The notes below the pieces were generated by a model. It was not told where the DNA came from and searched no databases. It worked only from the letters and a program-made list of their open reading frames with translations. Both the position numbers and the translations under genes were made by a program. A DNA stretch of 54,743 nucleotides from DASQHW01 sp038209365 (lineage in GTDB: Bacteria; Actinomycetota; Acidimicrobiia; IMCC26256; PALSA-610), in NCBI GenBank assembly GCA_038209365.1, contig JBBQXS010000032.1, positions 1-54,743 on the forward strand, given 5' to 3'. Positions 24,547 through 32,982 of this stretch are shown piece by piece; within the stretch, counting starts at the first letter, position 1, and each line of letters starts with the position of its first letter.

Positions 24547-25089
24547 GTGGCGTTTCGTCCGGTCAAGCGGCGCAAGCGCGACGGTCGCGTCGTGGTCACG
24601 CTGCCGGCGCCGGTCGCGGAGTTGCTCGGCCAGGTCATCGCCGAGCTCGGCGACGTGTTCACCTCACCGCCGGCGGGCGAGGTGACGAGCCGGTTGTTCC
24701 CGCGCGCGTACCTCGACCCCACCGAGGAGGACGCCGAGCAGGATTTCCAGTCCCTGGTGCACGACGATCTCGTCCGCACACGACTCGATGCCGTCGCGGC
24801 GATGGTGGCGGACCTCGAGGCGGCGAGGCCGACGGGCTCCGACCGTGTCGAGATCGTGCTCGACGACGAGGCCGAGCACTGTTGGCTGACCGTCCTGAAC
24901 GACGCGCGGCTCACGCTCGGTACCGTCCTCGGCGTCACCGAAGACGAACCGCTGGTGTTCCCCGACGACGACCCGCGCGCCGCCGGCGCGGACATGTACG
25001 CCTTGCTCAGCGCGCTCCAAGGCGAGTTGGTCGAGGTCGTGCTGGCACAGCTTCCCGAAACTGGCACGGACGACCCGGACCCGTCATGA
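24547..25089 (+). CDS. DUF2017 family protein
   Basis: A 180-residue soluble protein starting at GTG 24547, two nt after clpS. FRPVKRRKRDGRVVV at the N-terminus, LFPRAYLDPTEEDAEQDFQSLVHDDLVRTRLDAV in the middle, and WLTVLNDARLTLGTVLG near residue 120 match the DUF2017 family, which nearly always follows clpS in actinobacteria. The C-terminal part is acidic. Function is unknown; the context hints at a link with ClpS-dependent proteolysis. Confidence 0.85.
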   Translation: MAFRPVKRRKRDGRVVVTLPAPVAELLGQVIAELGDVFTSPPAGEVTSRLFPRAYLDPTEEDAEQDFQSLVHDDLVRTRLDAVAAMVADLEAARPTGSDRVEIVLDDEAEHCWLTVLNDARLTLGTVLGVTEDEPLVFPDDDPRAAGADMYALLSALQGELVEVVLAQLPETGTDDPDPS

Positions 25090-25107
25090 CCCGCACCGGC
25101 GTTCGCA

Positions 25108-25113
25108 TACCCT
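25108..25113 (+). promoter_or_regulatory. putative -10 box of the MoxR operon
   Basis: TACCCT (TANNNT) ends 9 nt before the MoxR ATG, with no Shine-Dalgarno sequence in between. Confidence 0.35.
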
Positions 25114-25122
25114 TGGCGGGGC

Positions 25123-26085
25123 ATGCAGCTGCCGAGTGATCCGGATACCGGAGCGCGCGACCCGCGCGGCGTGGCCGTGGACCTCTTCCATGCGGTGTCC
25201 CGCTCGATGCGCGGCGCGGACGAAGTCGTGGGAATGTCGGTGGTCGCCCTGCTCGCAGGGGGGCATCTCCTCCTGGAAGGTGTGCCCGGCACCGGCAAGA
25301 CGCTGTTGGCGAAGTCGCTCGTCGCCGCCATCGGCGGCCGTTTCGGTCGCGTCCAGTGCACGCCCGATCTGCTCCCCGCCGACGTGACCGGGACGTCGGT
25401 GTACGGCCCGGCGACAGGGGAATGGGAGTTCCGGGCGGGGCCGGTCTTCGCGAACGTCGTGCTCGTCGACGAGGTCAACCGCGCCTCGCCGCGCACACAG
25501 GCCGCGCTGCTCGAACCGATGGAGGAGCACCAGGTCACGATCGACGGCGAGTCGCACCCGCTGCCCGAGCCGTTCTTCCTCATCGCGACCGAGAATCCAT
25601 TCGGTACCGCGGGCACCTTTCCGCTCCCCGAGAGTCAGCTCGACAGGTTCTCGCTGGTCTGCACCCTCGGACGTCCGTCGCGCGATGCCGAGCGCGAGAT
25701 CCTCAGCGGCGCCGGCGGCGTCGACGCGCTGGACGCGATCGAACCGGTCACGACGCCTGCCGAGCTCGTCACGACGATGGCGGCGGTGCGGCGTGTGCAC
25801 TGCGCGAACTCGGTGCTCGACTACGTCCTCGACGTCGCCGACGCGACGCGTGCGCATCCGGGTGTCGTCCTGGGCGCGTCGCCCCGCGCCAGCCTCGGCC
25901 TGCTGCACGCGTCGCAGGCGCACGCCACCGTGATGGGGCGCGACTTCGTCTCACCCGACGACGTGAAGGCGGTTGCCGCGGCCGCGCTCGCGCACCGCAT
26001 CGTCCTCGCCAACGGCGTCGACATCGCGGCCGGTGCGCGCGTCGTCGGCGAGATCGTCGGCGTCGTCGCCGCGCCCCGGCCGTGA
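25123..26085 (+). CDS. MoxR family AAA+ ATPase
   Basis: A 320-residue AAA+ chaperone-like ATPase. Walker A GVPGTGKT lies near residues 50-57, followed by RVQCTPDLLPADVTGTSVY, Walker B VVLVDEVNRASPRTQAALLEPMEE and the sensor segment IATENPFGTAGTFPLPESQLDRF, all typical of MoxR. These proteins help fold or activate partners, often VWA proteins. It overlaps the DUF58 gene by 4 nt and precedes a transglutaminase, the standard MoxR-DUF58-TgpA module. Confidence 0.93.
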   Translation: MQLPSDPDTGARDPRGVAVDLFHAVSRSMRGADEVVGMSVVALLAGGHLLLEGVPGTGKTLLAKSLVAAIGGRFGRVQCTPDLLPADVTGTSVYGPATGEWEFRAGPVFANVVLVDEVNRASPRTQAALLEPMEEHQVTIDGESHPLPEPFFLIATENPFGTAGTFPLPESQLDRFSLVCTLGRPSRDAEREILSGAGGVDALDAIEPVTTPAELVTTMAAVRRVHCANSVLDYVLDVADATRAHPGVVLGASPRASLGLLHASQAHATVMGRDFVSPDDVKAVAAAALAHRIVLANGVDIAAGARVVGEIVGVVAAPRP

Positions 26086-27035
26086 GCCTCGGTCGCCCCG
26101 TACCGTCCGCGCCGCCCCTTCCGCACCAGGGGCCGGGTGATCTCACGCTCGCCTCGATCGTGTTGTTCACGCTCGGCGCCTACGGGGTCGCGGCGGGGGC
26201 CGCGACCGGCGAGGAGGCGGTTGTCGCGATCGGCGTGTTCGCATTCACGTTGTTCGTCGTCGGCATCGTGTGGCCGGTGGCCGCCCTGGCCCGCCTCGAC
26301 GTCGAGGTGATGGCGCCGCCGGATGCGACGGTTGGCGACACGGTACAACTGCGCGTCAGGTTGCTCGGTCGAGTGCCACGGGTCGACATTCGTGCCCTCG
26401 ATCCGGCCGGTGCATGGCAACGCACGTCGTCGCCGGCGGCGGGCGTGCTGTCGCACGTCGCCTCTCGGCGCGGCGTCTTTCGCATCGTGCGCGTACAACT
26501 CCGGACCTCGGCGCCGCTGGGCATCTTCGTGCGCACGCGCACGCTGCGCGTGGAGCTCGGGTTCCCGATCAGCGTTGCGCCCCAGGGCCACGCCGCGGCA
26601 CCGGTGCTGCAGTCGATCCCCGATCAGCTCATCACGACGACCGCGTCCGTGTTCGCGACCGGCGCCGGCGACACCGTGCGCGCGGTGCGTCCGTATGTGC
26701 CGGGCGACCCGGCGCGCCTCGTGCACTGGCCAACCAGCGCCCGTCGCGGCGAGCTCGTCGTGCGCGAGCACGAGCCGCCTCCCGCGCTGGGTGTCGCGCT
26801 CGTCGTCGACCTGCGCGGCCCGGCGGTGGAGACCGCGGCGAGCCGGGCGATGGGCATCGGCCTCGCGACGCTCGCAACCGGCGGCGTCGTGTGCTGTTGC
26901 ACGCACGAAGACGACAGCGCGATCACCGAGCTGGTGCCCGACGCCCGTGCGCTCGGTCGTCGCCTCGCGGCCGCCACCCCCGGACCGCCCGGTGACTCGC
27001 CGCCCGGTTGGCCGCGCGAGGTCGTCCGGGCGTGA
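26082..27035 (+). CDS. DUF58 domain membrane protein
   Basis: A 317-residue protein starting at GTG 26082 inside the MoxR stop. Two hydrophobic helices (about residues 22-42 and 47-65) precede a beta-rich region. The DUF58 signature VRPYVPGDPARLVHWPTSARRGELVVREHE follows near residues 200-230, with a VWA-like strand (LGVALVVDLRG) after it. It probably partners with the MoxR ATPase at the membrane. The substrate or process is unknown. Confidence 0.9.
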   Translation: MSLGRPVPSAPPLPHQGPGDLTLASIVLFTLGAYGVAAGAATGEEAVVAIGVFAFTLFVVGIVWPVAALARLDVEVMAPPDATVGDTVQLRVRLLGRVPRVDIRALDPAGAWQRTSSPAAGVLSHVASRRGVFRIVRVQLRTSAPLGIFVRTRTLRVELGFPISVAPQGHAAAPVLQSIPDQLITTTASVFATGAGDTVRAVRPYVPGDPARLVHWPTSARRGELVVREHEPPPALGVALVVDLRGPAVETAASRAMGIGLATLATGGVVCCCTHEDDSAITELVPDARALGRRLAAATPGPPGDSPPGWPREVVRA

Positions 27036-27048
27036 GTGAGCGTCGGGA

Positions 27049-27103
27049 GGCGGGTATCCCGCCGAGCAGCGAACGGGGCCCGAGCGGCCCGGCGCGAAGC
27101 GCC
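27049..27103 (+). other. paired intergenic hairpins between the DUF58 and transglutaminase genes
   Basis: GGCGGG-TAT-CCCGCC (27049-27063) and GGCGC-GAA-GCGCC (27091-27103) are two perfect hairpins in the 82-nt gap. The second has the C-GAA-G loop also seen at 15920-15930. They may be attenuators or remnants of a dispersed intergenic repeat. Confidence 0.45.
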
Positions 27104-27117
27104 GAGAGCGGGCGGGC

Positions 27118-28926
27118 GTGAACACGAAGGAAGCGTCGCCGGACCGCACCGTCGCCCCGCAGTTCCGGCTGGTCGCGATCCCCGCCGGGCTCGCGCTGGG
27201 GGCCATCGGCGCGATTGCCGCCGAGCGCGTCCACCTTCCGGCAATTCTCGGCTTCGCCGGCGGCGTGCTCGCGGCGGCATTGAGCGTGCTCGCGTTGCCG
27301 TCGATCCCGACGCGTCGCGTGACGGTGTTGTTGCTCGGCGTCGGCGGCTTGGGTGCGCTCAGGCACGCGGCGTTTCCGGGTCGCGATGGAGTGTGGCTGC
27401 TCGGGATCTGGGCCGCGGGCACGCTCGTCGCGCTCGTCCTGGTCGATCGCGCCGACGCGGAGTCCGTTCCCGCGCTCGAAGGCGGCGCGCCGCTACGGCC
27501 GCGCTCTCGCGAGGTGGTACGCGTCTCTGCGGTCCTCGCGCTGATCGCGACCGTCGCGGCCGTCGTGCTCGTGCCGGTGGTGACGGACCGGCTCGGTCGT
27601 CATGTCTGGCCGGGACTCGAACCGGGCTTCGGCGATGTACGCGACGCGCCGGCGTCATTGCGCAGCACCAACACGCTCGACATGACGACGCGCCCGAGGC
27701 TCTCCGACAAGATCGTGTTCACCGTCGACTCCCCACGCGCGAGCTTTTGGCGCGGCGAGACCTTCGACGCGTGGGACGGCCGCGCCTGGACGCGCTCGGA
27801 TGACCGCCGGTTCCTCACCGAGCGCACCTTCGCCAACCAGGTGCAGATCCCTCCCGCCGCCGAGGACACGGGCGCGCGCGTCGGCCAGGAGCTGCGGCAG
27901 ACGTTCCACGTCGAGAGCGGTTTCTCCGACATCGTGTTCGCGGCGCCGAGCCCACGGGAGGTCGAGACCGACAAGTTGGTGCGCTATCGCCCGGACGGGA
28001 CCACCGCGCTGGCCGGCGGGCTGACGAGCGGCTTCGGCAAGGGAGCCGTCTACAGCGTCGTGAGCCGGCGTCTGCCGACCACCGCGGCCGATCTCCGTGG
28101 CGCGGACCGCCAAAGGGTCGCGCGCGCAGTCGCCGCGCAATATGCCCAGCCGGTCGCGAGCACCAGCGAGCGGGTACGCAACCTGGCCCGTGAGATCACC
28201 GCGAACGAATCCACTGTCTACGACAAGATCCGCGCGATCGAAGCATGGCTCGGTACACACACGAAATACTCGCTGAACGCGCCGCTGTCGTCGCCCGACG
28301 TCGACGTCGTCGACGACTTCTTGTTCCATACCCGCCTCGGCTGGTGCGAACAGATCGCGAGCAGTCTCGTCGTGTTGGCGCGCAGCGCCGGCATCCCGGC
28401 CCGGCTCGCGACGGGCTTCGTCCCGGGCGGCCGCGACCCGCTCACTGGAAGGTTCGTCGTGCGCGAGCGCGACGCGCATGCATGGGCCGAAATCTTCTTC
28501 CCGGGCATCGGATGGCAAGGGTTCGACCCGACCTCGGCGGTGCCACTCGCGGGCGATGCGAAGGCGGGTGGCTCGGTGCTTTCGGACCTGCGCCGTCACG
28601 CGGTGCCGCTTGCGATCGTCGCGATCGTGCTCGTCCTCCTCGCGCTCGCGCGGCCCGGGATTCGGACGCTGCTCCGGCGGCGCCGTGCGCTCCGCAGCTC
28701 GTGGGGCGCGCGCACGCTTCACCATCTCGAACGTGTGGGGCGGAAAGCCGGGCGCGCTCGCGCACCGTCAGAGACGCCCCGGGAGTACGCGAATGCGCTG
28801 GCCCAGCGGCTCGGCGCGCCGACGCTCGACACGGTCGGGGCTGCGCTCGACGCGGACGCCTACTCGGCGGCCGGCGCACCGCCGGAGGCGCGAGCCGCGG
28901 CGGACGCGGTGCTATCCTCCCTCTGA
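27118..28926 (+). CDS. TgpA-like membrane transglutaminase
   Basis: A 602-residue protein from GTG 27118. Several hydrophobic helices lie in the first 160 residues (about 17-35, 40-60, 68-90, 135-160), then an extracytoplasmic region, the transglutaminase core (about 350-480), a C-terminal helix (about 495-515) and a cytoplasmic DUF4129-like tail. The core has the catalytic cysteine in TRLGWCEQIASSLVVLARSAGIPARLATGFVPG, the histidine in RDAHAWAEIFF and the aspartate in GWQGFDPTS. It completes the MoxR-DUF58-TgpA module; cell-envelope modification is the usual guess. Confidence 0.9.
   Translation: MNTKEASPDRTVAPQFRLVAIPAGLALGAIGAIAAERVHLPAILGFAGGVLAAALSVLALPSIPTRRVTVLLLGVGGLGALRHAAFPGRDGVWLLGIWAAGTLVALVLVDRADAESVPALEGGAPLRPRSREVVRVSAVLALIATVAAVVLVPVVTDRLGRHVWPGLEPGFGDVRDAPASLRSTNTLDMTTRPRLSDKIVFTVDSPRASFWRGETFDAWDGRAWTRSDDRRFLTERTFANQVQIPPAAEDTGARVGQELRQTFHVESGFSDIVFAAPSPREVETDKLVRYRPDGTTALAGGLTSGFGKGAVYSVVSRRLPTTAADLRGADRQRVARAVAAQYAQPVASTSERVRNLAREITANESTVYDKIRAIEAWLGTHTKYSLNAPLSSPDVDVVDDFLFHTRLGWCEQIASSLVVLARSAGIPARLATGFVPGGRDPLTGRFVVRERDAHAWAEIFFPGIGWQGFDPTSAVPLAGDAKAGGSVLSDLRRHAVPLAIVAIVLVLLALARPGIRTLLRRRRALRSSWGARTLHHLERVGRKAGRARAPSETPREYANALAQRLGAPTLDTVGAALDADAYSAAGAPPEARAAADAVLSSL
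28913..28918 (+). promoter_or_regulatory. possible -10 box of the pyr operon
   Basis: TATCCT lies in the 3' end of the transglutaminase gene, 59 nt before the pyrR ATG. No -35 or PyrR-binding loop is recognisable; a small imperfect hairpin (GGGATC pairing with GGTCCC, near 28937-28957) follows. Confidence 0.25.
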
Positions 28927-28977
28927 TCGTTCTGGCCGTGAAGGGGATCCTGTGAGGTCCCTACGGAGGGAATCGGC

Positions 28978-29568
28978 ATGCAGGCGCGCAAGCACGCGCA
29001 AGCGAACGCAGGCGGCACGGAGGCTGGGCTCGTGCTGCGGACGCGGGTCTTCGATGCAGCCGACCTCCACCGGGCCCTGACCCGCATCGCCCACGAGGTC
29101 GTCGAGCGCAATCACGGCGCCGACGACGTCGTCCTGGTCGGCCTCTATACCCGCGGTGTCGCGCTGGCGCGCCGGCTGGCTGCCGCGGTCGCGTCCTTCG
29201 AGTCGGTCGAGCCGGCGGTCGGTGCCCTCGACGTGGCCTTCTACCGCGACGACATCGGCCTGCGCCCGATCGCGCCCCTCGGGCCCACGGAGGTCCCCGA
29301 CGTGAGCGGCAAGGTGGTCGTGCTCGTCGACGACGTGCTGTTCACGGGCCGGACTGCGCGCGCCGCGCTCGAGGCATTGCTCGAGCTCGGGCGTCCGCGC
29401 GCGGTGCAGCTCGCGGTGCTCGTCGACCGTGGCCATCGCGAGCTGCCGCTGCGCGCCGACTACGTCGGCAAGAACCTGCCGACCCGCGCCACCGAGGACG
29501 TGCAGGTGCGGATGACCGAAGTCGACGGTGGCGACGACGGCGTCGAGCTCTGGGGAGAGGTCGAATGA
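28978..29568 (+). CDS. pyrR: bifunctional pyr operon regulator / uracil phosphoribosyltransferase PyrR
   Basis: A 196-residue type I phosphoribosyltransferase. The PRPP loop is VVVLVDDVLFTGRTARAALEAL, and the HRALTRIAHEVVERNHG and LVGLYTRGVALARRLA segments are typical. PyrR binds pyr mRNA in the presence of UMP, and has weak UPRTase activity in many species. The first approximately 20 residues are a basic, non-conserved extension. ATG 28978 follows GGAGGGAA. It heads the pyrimidine operon, as in Bacillus and Mycobacterium. Confidence 0.95.
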   Translation: MQARKHAQANAGGTEAGLVLRTRVFDAADLHRALTRIAHEVVERNHGADDVVLVGLYTRGVALARRLAAAVASFESVEPAVGALDVAFYRDDIGLRPIAPLGPTEVPDVSGKVVVLVDDVLFTGRTARAALEALLELGRPRAVQLAVLVDRGHRELPLRADYVGKNLPTRATEDVQVRMTEVDGGDDGVELWGEVE

Positions 29569-29593
29569 ATCGAGTGCGCGTGAAGTCGCAACC

Positions 29594-30520
29594 ATGAAGC
29601 ACTTGCTCAGCGTCGACGATCTCGGCCCGCGGTCGGGCATCGAGGCGATGCTCGACCTCACCGAGTCCTTCGTCGAGGTGACACAGCGCGACATCCCGAA
29701 GGTTCCGGCGTTGCGCGGCAAGACCGTCGTGTCGCTCTTCTACGAGGAGTCGACGCGCACCCGCCTGTCGTTCGAGACGGCGGCCAAGCGGCTCGGGTCC
29801 GACACCATGACGTTCACGGTCGGGACGTCGTCGGTGAAGAAGGGTGAGAGCCTGCTCGACACGGTGCAGACGATCGAGGCGATGGGCATCGATGCCATCG
29901 TCGTGCGTCACTCGTCGGCCGGCGCGCCCCATCGGGTCGCGTCCTGGACGTCGGCCGGTGTCGTGAATGCCGGTGACGGATGTCACGAGCACCCCACGCA
30001 GGCCTTGCTCGACGCGTTCACGCTCCGGCGACACCGCGGACCGTCGCTCGACGGCTGCCGTGTCGCGATCGTCGGCGACGTGAAGCACTCGCGGGTCGCG
30101 CGCAGCAACATCAAGGCGTTCGATGCGCTCGGATGCGAGTTGACGCTCGTCGGTCCGCCGACCCTCATGCCGGAGCGGCTCGACGGTTGGCCGGTACGCG
30201 TCGCGTACGACCTCGACGAGGTGCTGCCCGACATCGACGTGGTGTACCTCCTGCGCATTCAACACGAGCGCATCGGTGAGGCGCTCTTCCCCTCGATCCG
30301 TGAGTACGCACGGCGCTGGGGTCTCACGGTCGAGCGCGCGGCGCGGTTGAAGCCCGACACGTTCGTCATGCACCCCGGTCCGATGAACCGCGGGGTCGAG
30401 ATCGCAGGCGTCGTCGCGGATTCCGCCCGATCACTCGTGACCGAGCAGGTCACGAACGGCGTTGCGGTGCGCATGGCGGTGCTCTGGACGCTTCTCGGTT
30501 CGGGAGGCCCGTTTGTCTGA
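29594..30520 (+). CDS. pyrB: aspartate carbamoyltransferase catalytic subunit
   Basis: A 308-residue enzyme joining carbamoyl phosphate and aspartate. The carbamoyl-phosphate loop is FYEESTRTRLSFETAAKRLG; the 80s loop has SSVKKGESLLDT; GDGCHEHPTQALLDAFT and the C-terminal HPGPMNRGVEI complete the signature. ATG 29594 has no evident ribosome-binding site but matches the family start MKHLLS. No pyrI regulatory subunit is present. It overlaps pyrC. Confidence 0.96.
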   Translation: MKHLLSVDDLGPRSGIEAMLDLTESFVEVTQRDIPKVPALRGKTVVSLFYEESTRTRLSFETAAKRLGSDTMTFTVGTSSVKKGESLLDTVQTIEAMGIDAIVVRHSSAGAPHRVASWTSAGVVNAGDGCHEHPTQALLDAFTLRRHRGPSLDGCRVAIVGDVKHSRVARSNIKAFDALGCELTLVGPPTLMPERLDGWPVRVAYDLDEVLPDIDVVYLLRIQHERIGEALFPSIREYARRWGLTVERAARLKPDTFVMHPGPMNRGVEIAGVVADSARSLVTEQVTNGVAVRMAVLWTLLGSGGPFV

Positions 30521-31823
30521 CGGAGAAGTGCTTCTGCGCGGCGGACGAGTCATCGACGAGACCGGCGAGCGGCAGGTCGATGTCCGTGTCGTCGACGGCG
30601 TCGTCGCCGAAATTGGCACGTCTCTGACACCCGGCGCGGGCGCGACCCTGCTCGACGCAGAGGGATGCGTCGTGGCGCCGGGCCTGGTCGATCTGCAGGT
30701 GCACTTCCGGGAGCCGGGACGCGAGGACAGCGAGACGATCGAGACCGGCGCCCGGGCGGCCGCGCTCGGGGGATGCACCGCGGTGGTGTGCATGCCGAAC
30801 ACCGAACCCCCGCTGGACGACGGGGCAGTGGTGCAGTCCGTGCTCGAACGCGCGCGTGCGCTCGGTCTCTGCGACGTGCGCCCCGCGGGCTGCATCACGA
30901 AGGGACGCCGCGGCGAGGAGCTCGCCCCGATGGGGGAGCTGTACGACCTCGGCGTGCGCGTGTTCACCGATGATGGCGACTGCGTCGCCGACGCGTCGGT
31001 GATGCGGCGCGCGTTCGAGTACACGTCCGCGCTGGCCGGCGCGGTGCTGGCCCAGCACGCCGAGGACCCTGCGCTCGTGCGCGGTGGGCACATGCACGAG
31101 GGCGCGTGGTCGGCACGCCTCGGCATCACCGGTCGTCCCGCGGAAGCGGAGTCATCGATCGTCGCACGCGACCTCGCGCTGGCCCGACGCACGGGGGGCC
31201 GGTACCACGTGCTGCACATGTCGTGCGCGGCGTCGGCCGCGTTGGTCCGAGCCGCCAAGGCCGACGGCGTGCGGGTCACCGCCGAGTGCACACCGCAACA
31301 CCTGGTGCTCACCGACGAGGCCTGCGGCGGGTTCGACCCGGTGTTCAAGATGAACCCGCCGTTGCGCGAGCAGGCAGACGTCGACGCGCTGCGCGCCGCC
31401 GTCATCGACGGCACGATCGACGCGATCGCGACCGACCACGCGCCGCACCCCCCGGAGACCAAGGACGTGCCCTTCGAAGATGCCCCGCCGGGGATGCTCG
31501 GGGTCGAGACCGCGCTGGCCGTCGTGCTCACGACGCTCGTCGACACCGGGGTGCTCACGCTCACCCAGGTGCTCGCGGCAATGTCGTGGCAGCCCGCGCG
31601 CGTCGCCGGGCTCGACGCCCGCGGTCACGGCGCGCCGATCATGGCCGGCCGTCCCGCCCACCTCTGTGTGATCGACCCCGCGCATCAGTGGGTCGTCGAC
31701 GGCACGCGTCTCGCGAGCCGGTCGCGCAACACGCCGTGGGAAGGCTGGAAGCTCACCGGCAAGGTCCGCCACACCCTGTACGCGGGAACCCCCGTCGTCC
31801 GCGACTACGAGGCCACCAAATGA
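30513..31823 (+). CDS. pyrC: dihydroorotase (class I) with a Gln in the first metal motif
   Basis: A 436-residue amidohydrolase. Active-site segments are present at FTDDGDCVADASVM, LAQHAEDPALV, YHVLHMSCAAS and ATDHAPHP. The usual HxH of the first strand, however, reads LVDLQVHFREPG: position 62 is Gln (CAG at 30696-30698) and only H64 remains. Whether this affects zinc binding is unclear. The start TTG 30513 follows GGGAGG by five nt and overlaps pyrB; GTG 30528 is an alternative. Operon position leaves little doubt that it is meant to be the dihydroorotase of this pathway. Confidence 0.88.
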   Translation: MSDGEVLLRGGRVIDETGERQVDVRVVDGVVAEIGTSLTPGAGATLLDAEGCVVAPGLVDLQVHFREPGREDSETIETGARAAALGGCTAVVCMPNTEPPLDDGAVVQSVLERARALGLCDVRPAGCITKGRRGEELAPMGELYDLGVRVFTDDGDCVADASVMRRAFEYTSALAGAVLAQHAEDPALVRGGHMHEGAWSARLGITGRPAEAESSIVARDLALARRTGGRYHVLHMSCAASAALVRAAKADGVRVTAECTPQHLVLTDEACGGFDPVFKMNPPLREQADVDALRAAVIDGTIDAIATDHAPHPPETKDVPFEDAPPGMLGVETALAVVLTTLVDTGVLTLTQVLAAMSWQPARVAGLDARGHGAPIMAGRPAHLCVIDPAHQWVVDGTRLASRSRNTPWEGWKLTGKVRHTLYAGTPVVRDYEATK

Positions 31824-31832
31824 TCCAACAGA

Positions 31833-31871
31833 TTGGACGCTCAGCCCGCCAGAGGCGGGCTGAGCGTCCAA
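31833..31871. repeat. 39-nt palindromic element, copy 2
   Basis: TTGGACGCTCAGCCCGCC (31833-31850) is the perfect inverse of 31854-31871 around an AGA loop. The same 39-nt element, with three differences, lies at 51-89. Here it sits 9 nt after the pyrC stop and 24 nt before the carA ATG. It has no T-run. It could act as an attenuator or mRNA processing site, or be a REP-like repeat. Confidence 0.85.
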
Positions 31872-31895
31872 ACACGGCGGACGGCCGGGACAGAC

Positions 31896-32978
31896 ATGGC
31901 TGAAGCGCGGTTGGTGCTGGCGGACGGCGCGACGTTCGAGGGCGAAGCGGTCGGGTACGAGCCGGCCGACGGGGTCGCGACCGGCGAGGTCGTGTTCAAC
32001 ACCGCGCTCTCCGGCTACCAGGAGATCGTCACCGACCCGTCGTATGCGGGCCAGATCATCACGTTCACGTACCCGCACATCGGCAACTACGGGATCAACG
32101 AGCGCGACGACGAGGCGCGCGTGCCGCACTGCCGCGGTGTGGTCGTGCGTGACCTCGCGCGCCGGCCGTCGAACTGGCGCGCCACCGAGCATCTCGACGC
32201 GTTCCTCCGGCGGCACAAGGTCCCGGGCATCACCGGCATCGACACCCGGCGATTGACGCGCCACATCCGCGACGCAGGGGCGATCCCGGGTGCGTTCGGC
32301 ACCGCCGATCGCGACACGTTGCTCGCCGCCGCCGAGCGCGACGGTGGGACCGATGGGTGCGACCTGGCGTCCGCGGTGACGACGCAACAGCCTTACACGA
32401 TCGGACCGGACGCCGCGAGCCTCTACGTCGTTGCGTACGACTTCGGCATCAAGCGTTCGATCCTCGATCATCTGGTTGCGCACGGGTGCCAGATCGAAGT
32501 CGTGCCGGCGCACACGAGCGCGGCCGAAGTGCTGGCGCGCGCCCCGGATGGCGTGTTCCTGTCGAACGGTCCGGGCGATCCCGCGGCGGTCACGGGCGCG
32601 GCCGCGAACGTGCGGGAGCTCATCGGCAAGCTGCCGGTGTTCGGCATCTGCCTCGGGCACCAGATCATGAGCCTCGCCCTCGGCGCGCGTACGTTCAAGC
32701 TGCGGTTCGGTCACCACGGCGGCAACCACCCCGTGCGCCATGTCCCGAGCGGACGGGTGGAGATCACGAGCCAGAACCACAACTACGCAGTCGACGCGGA
32801 CACGCTGCCGGAAGGCTCGGAGGTCTCGCACCTCAACCTCAACGACGGCGACATCGAAGGCGTGCACACCGGGGGGCTCGGCGCGTTCAGCGTGCAGTAT
32901 CACCCCGAGGCCGGGCCGGGCCCGCACGACGCGCGCTACCTGTTCAAGGAGTTCACCGAGCTGATGAGGGCCGGCTGA
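31896..32978 (+). CDS. carA: carbamoyl-phosphate synthase small subunit (glutaminase)
   Basis: A 360-residue class I amidotransferase subunit that supplies ammonia to CarB. The N-terminal CPSase_sm domain begins ARLVLADGATFEGEAVG and contains GYQEIVTDPSYAGQIITFTYPHIGNYG. The glutaminase triad is C252 (FGICLGHQ), H336 and E338 (QYHPEAGPGP). The frame is open upstream to ATG 31833, but that extension only translates the palindromic repeat, so I use ATG 31896. It is followed 4 nt later by carB. Confidence 0.96.
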   Translation: MAEARLVLADGATFEGEAVGYEPADGVATGEVVFNTALSGYQEIVTDPSYAGQIITFTYPHIGNYGINERDDEARVPHCRGVVVRDLARRPSNWRATEHLDAFLRRHKVPGITGIDTRRLTRHIRDAGAIPGAFGTADRDTLLAAAERDGGTDGCDLASAVTTQQPYTIGPDAASLYVVAYDFGIKRSILDHLVAHGCQIEVVPAHTSAAEVLARAPDGVFLSNGPGDPAAVTGAAANVRELIGKLPVFGICLGHQIMSLALGARTFKLRFGHHGGNHPVRHVPSGRVEITSQNHNYAVDADTLPEGSEVSHLNLNDGDIEGVHTGGLGAFSVQYHPEAGPGPHDARYLFKEFTELMRAG

Positions 32979-32982
32979 CCCC

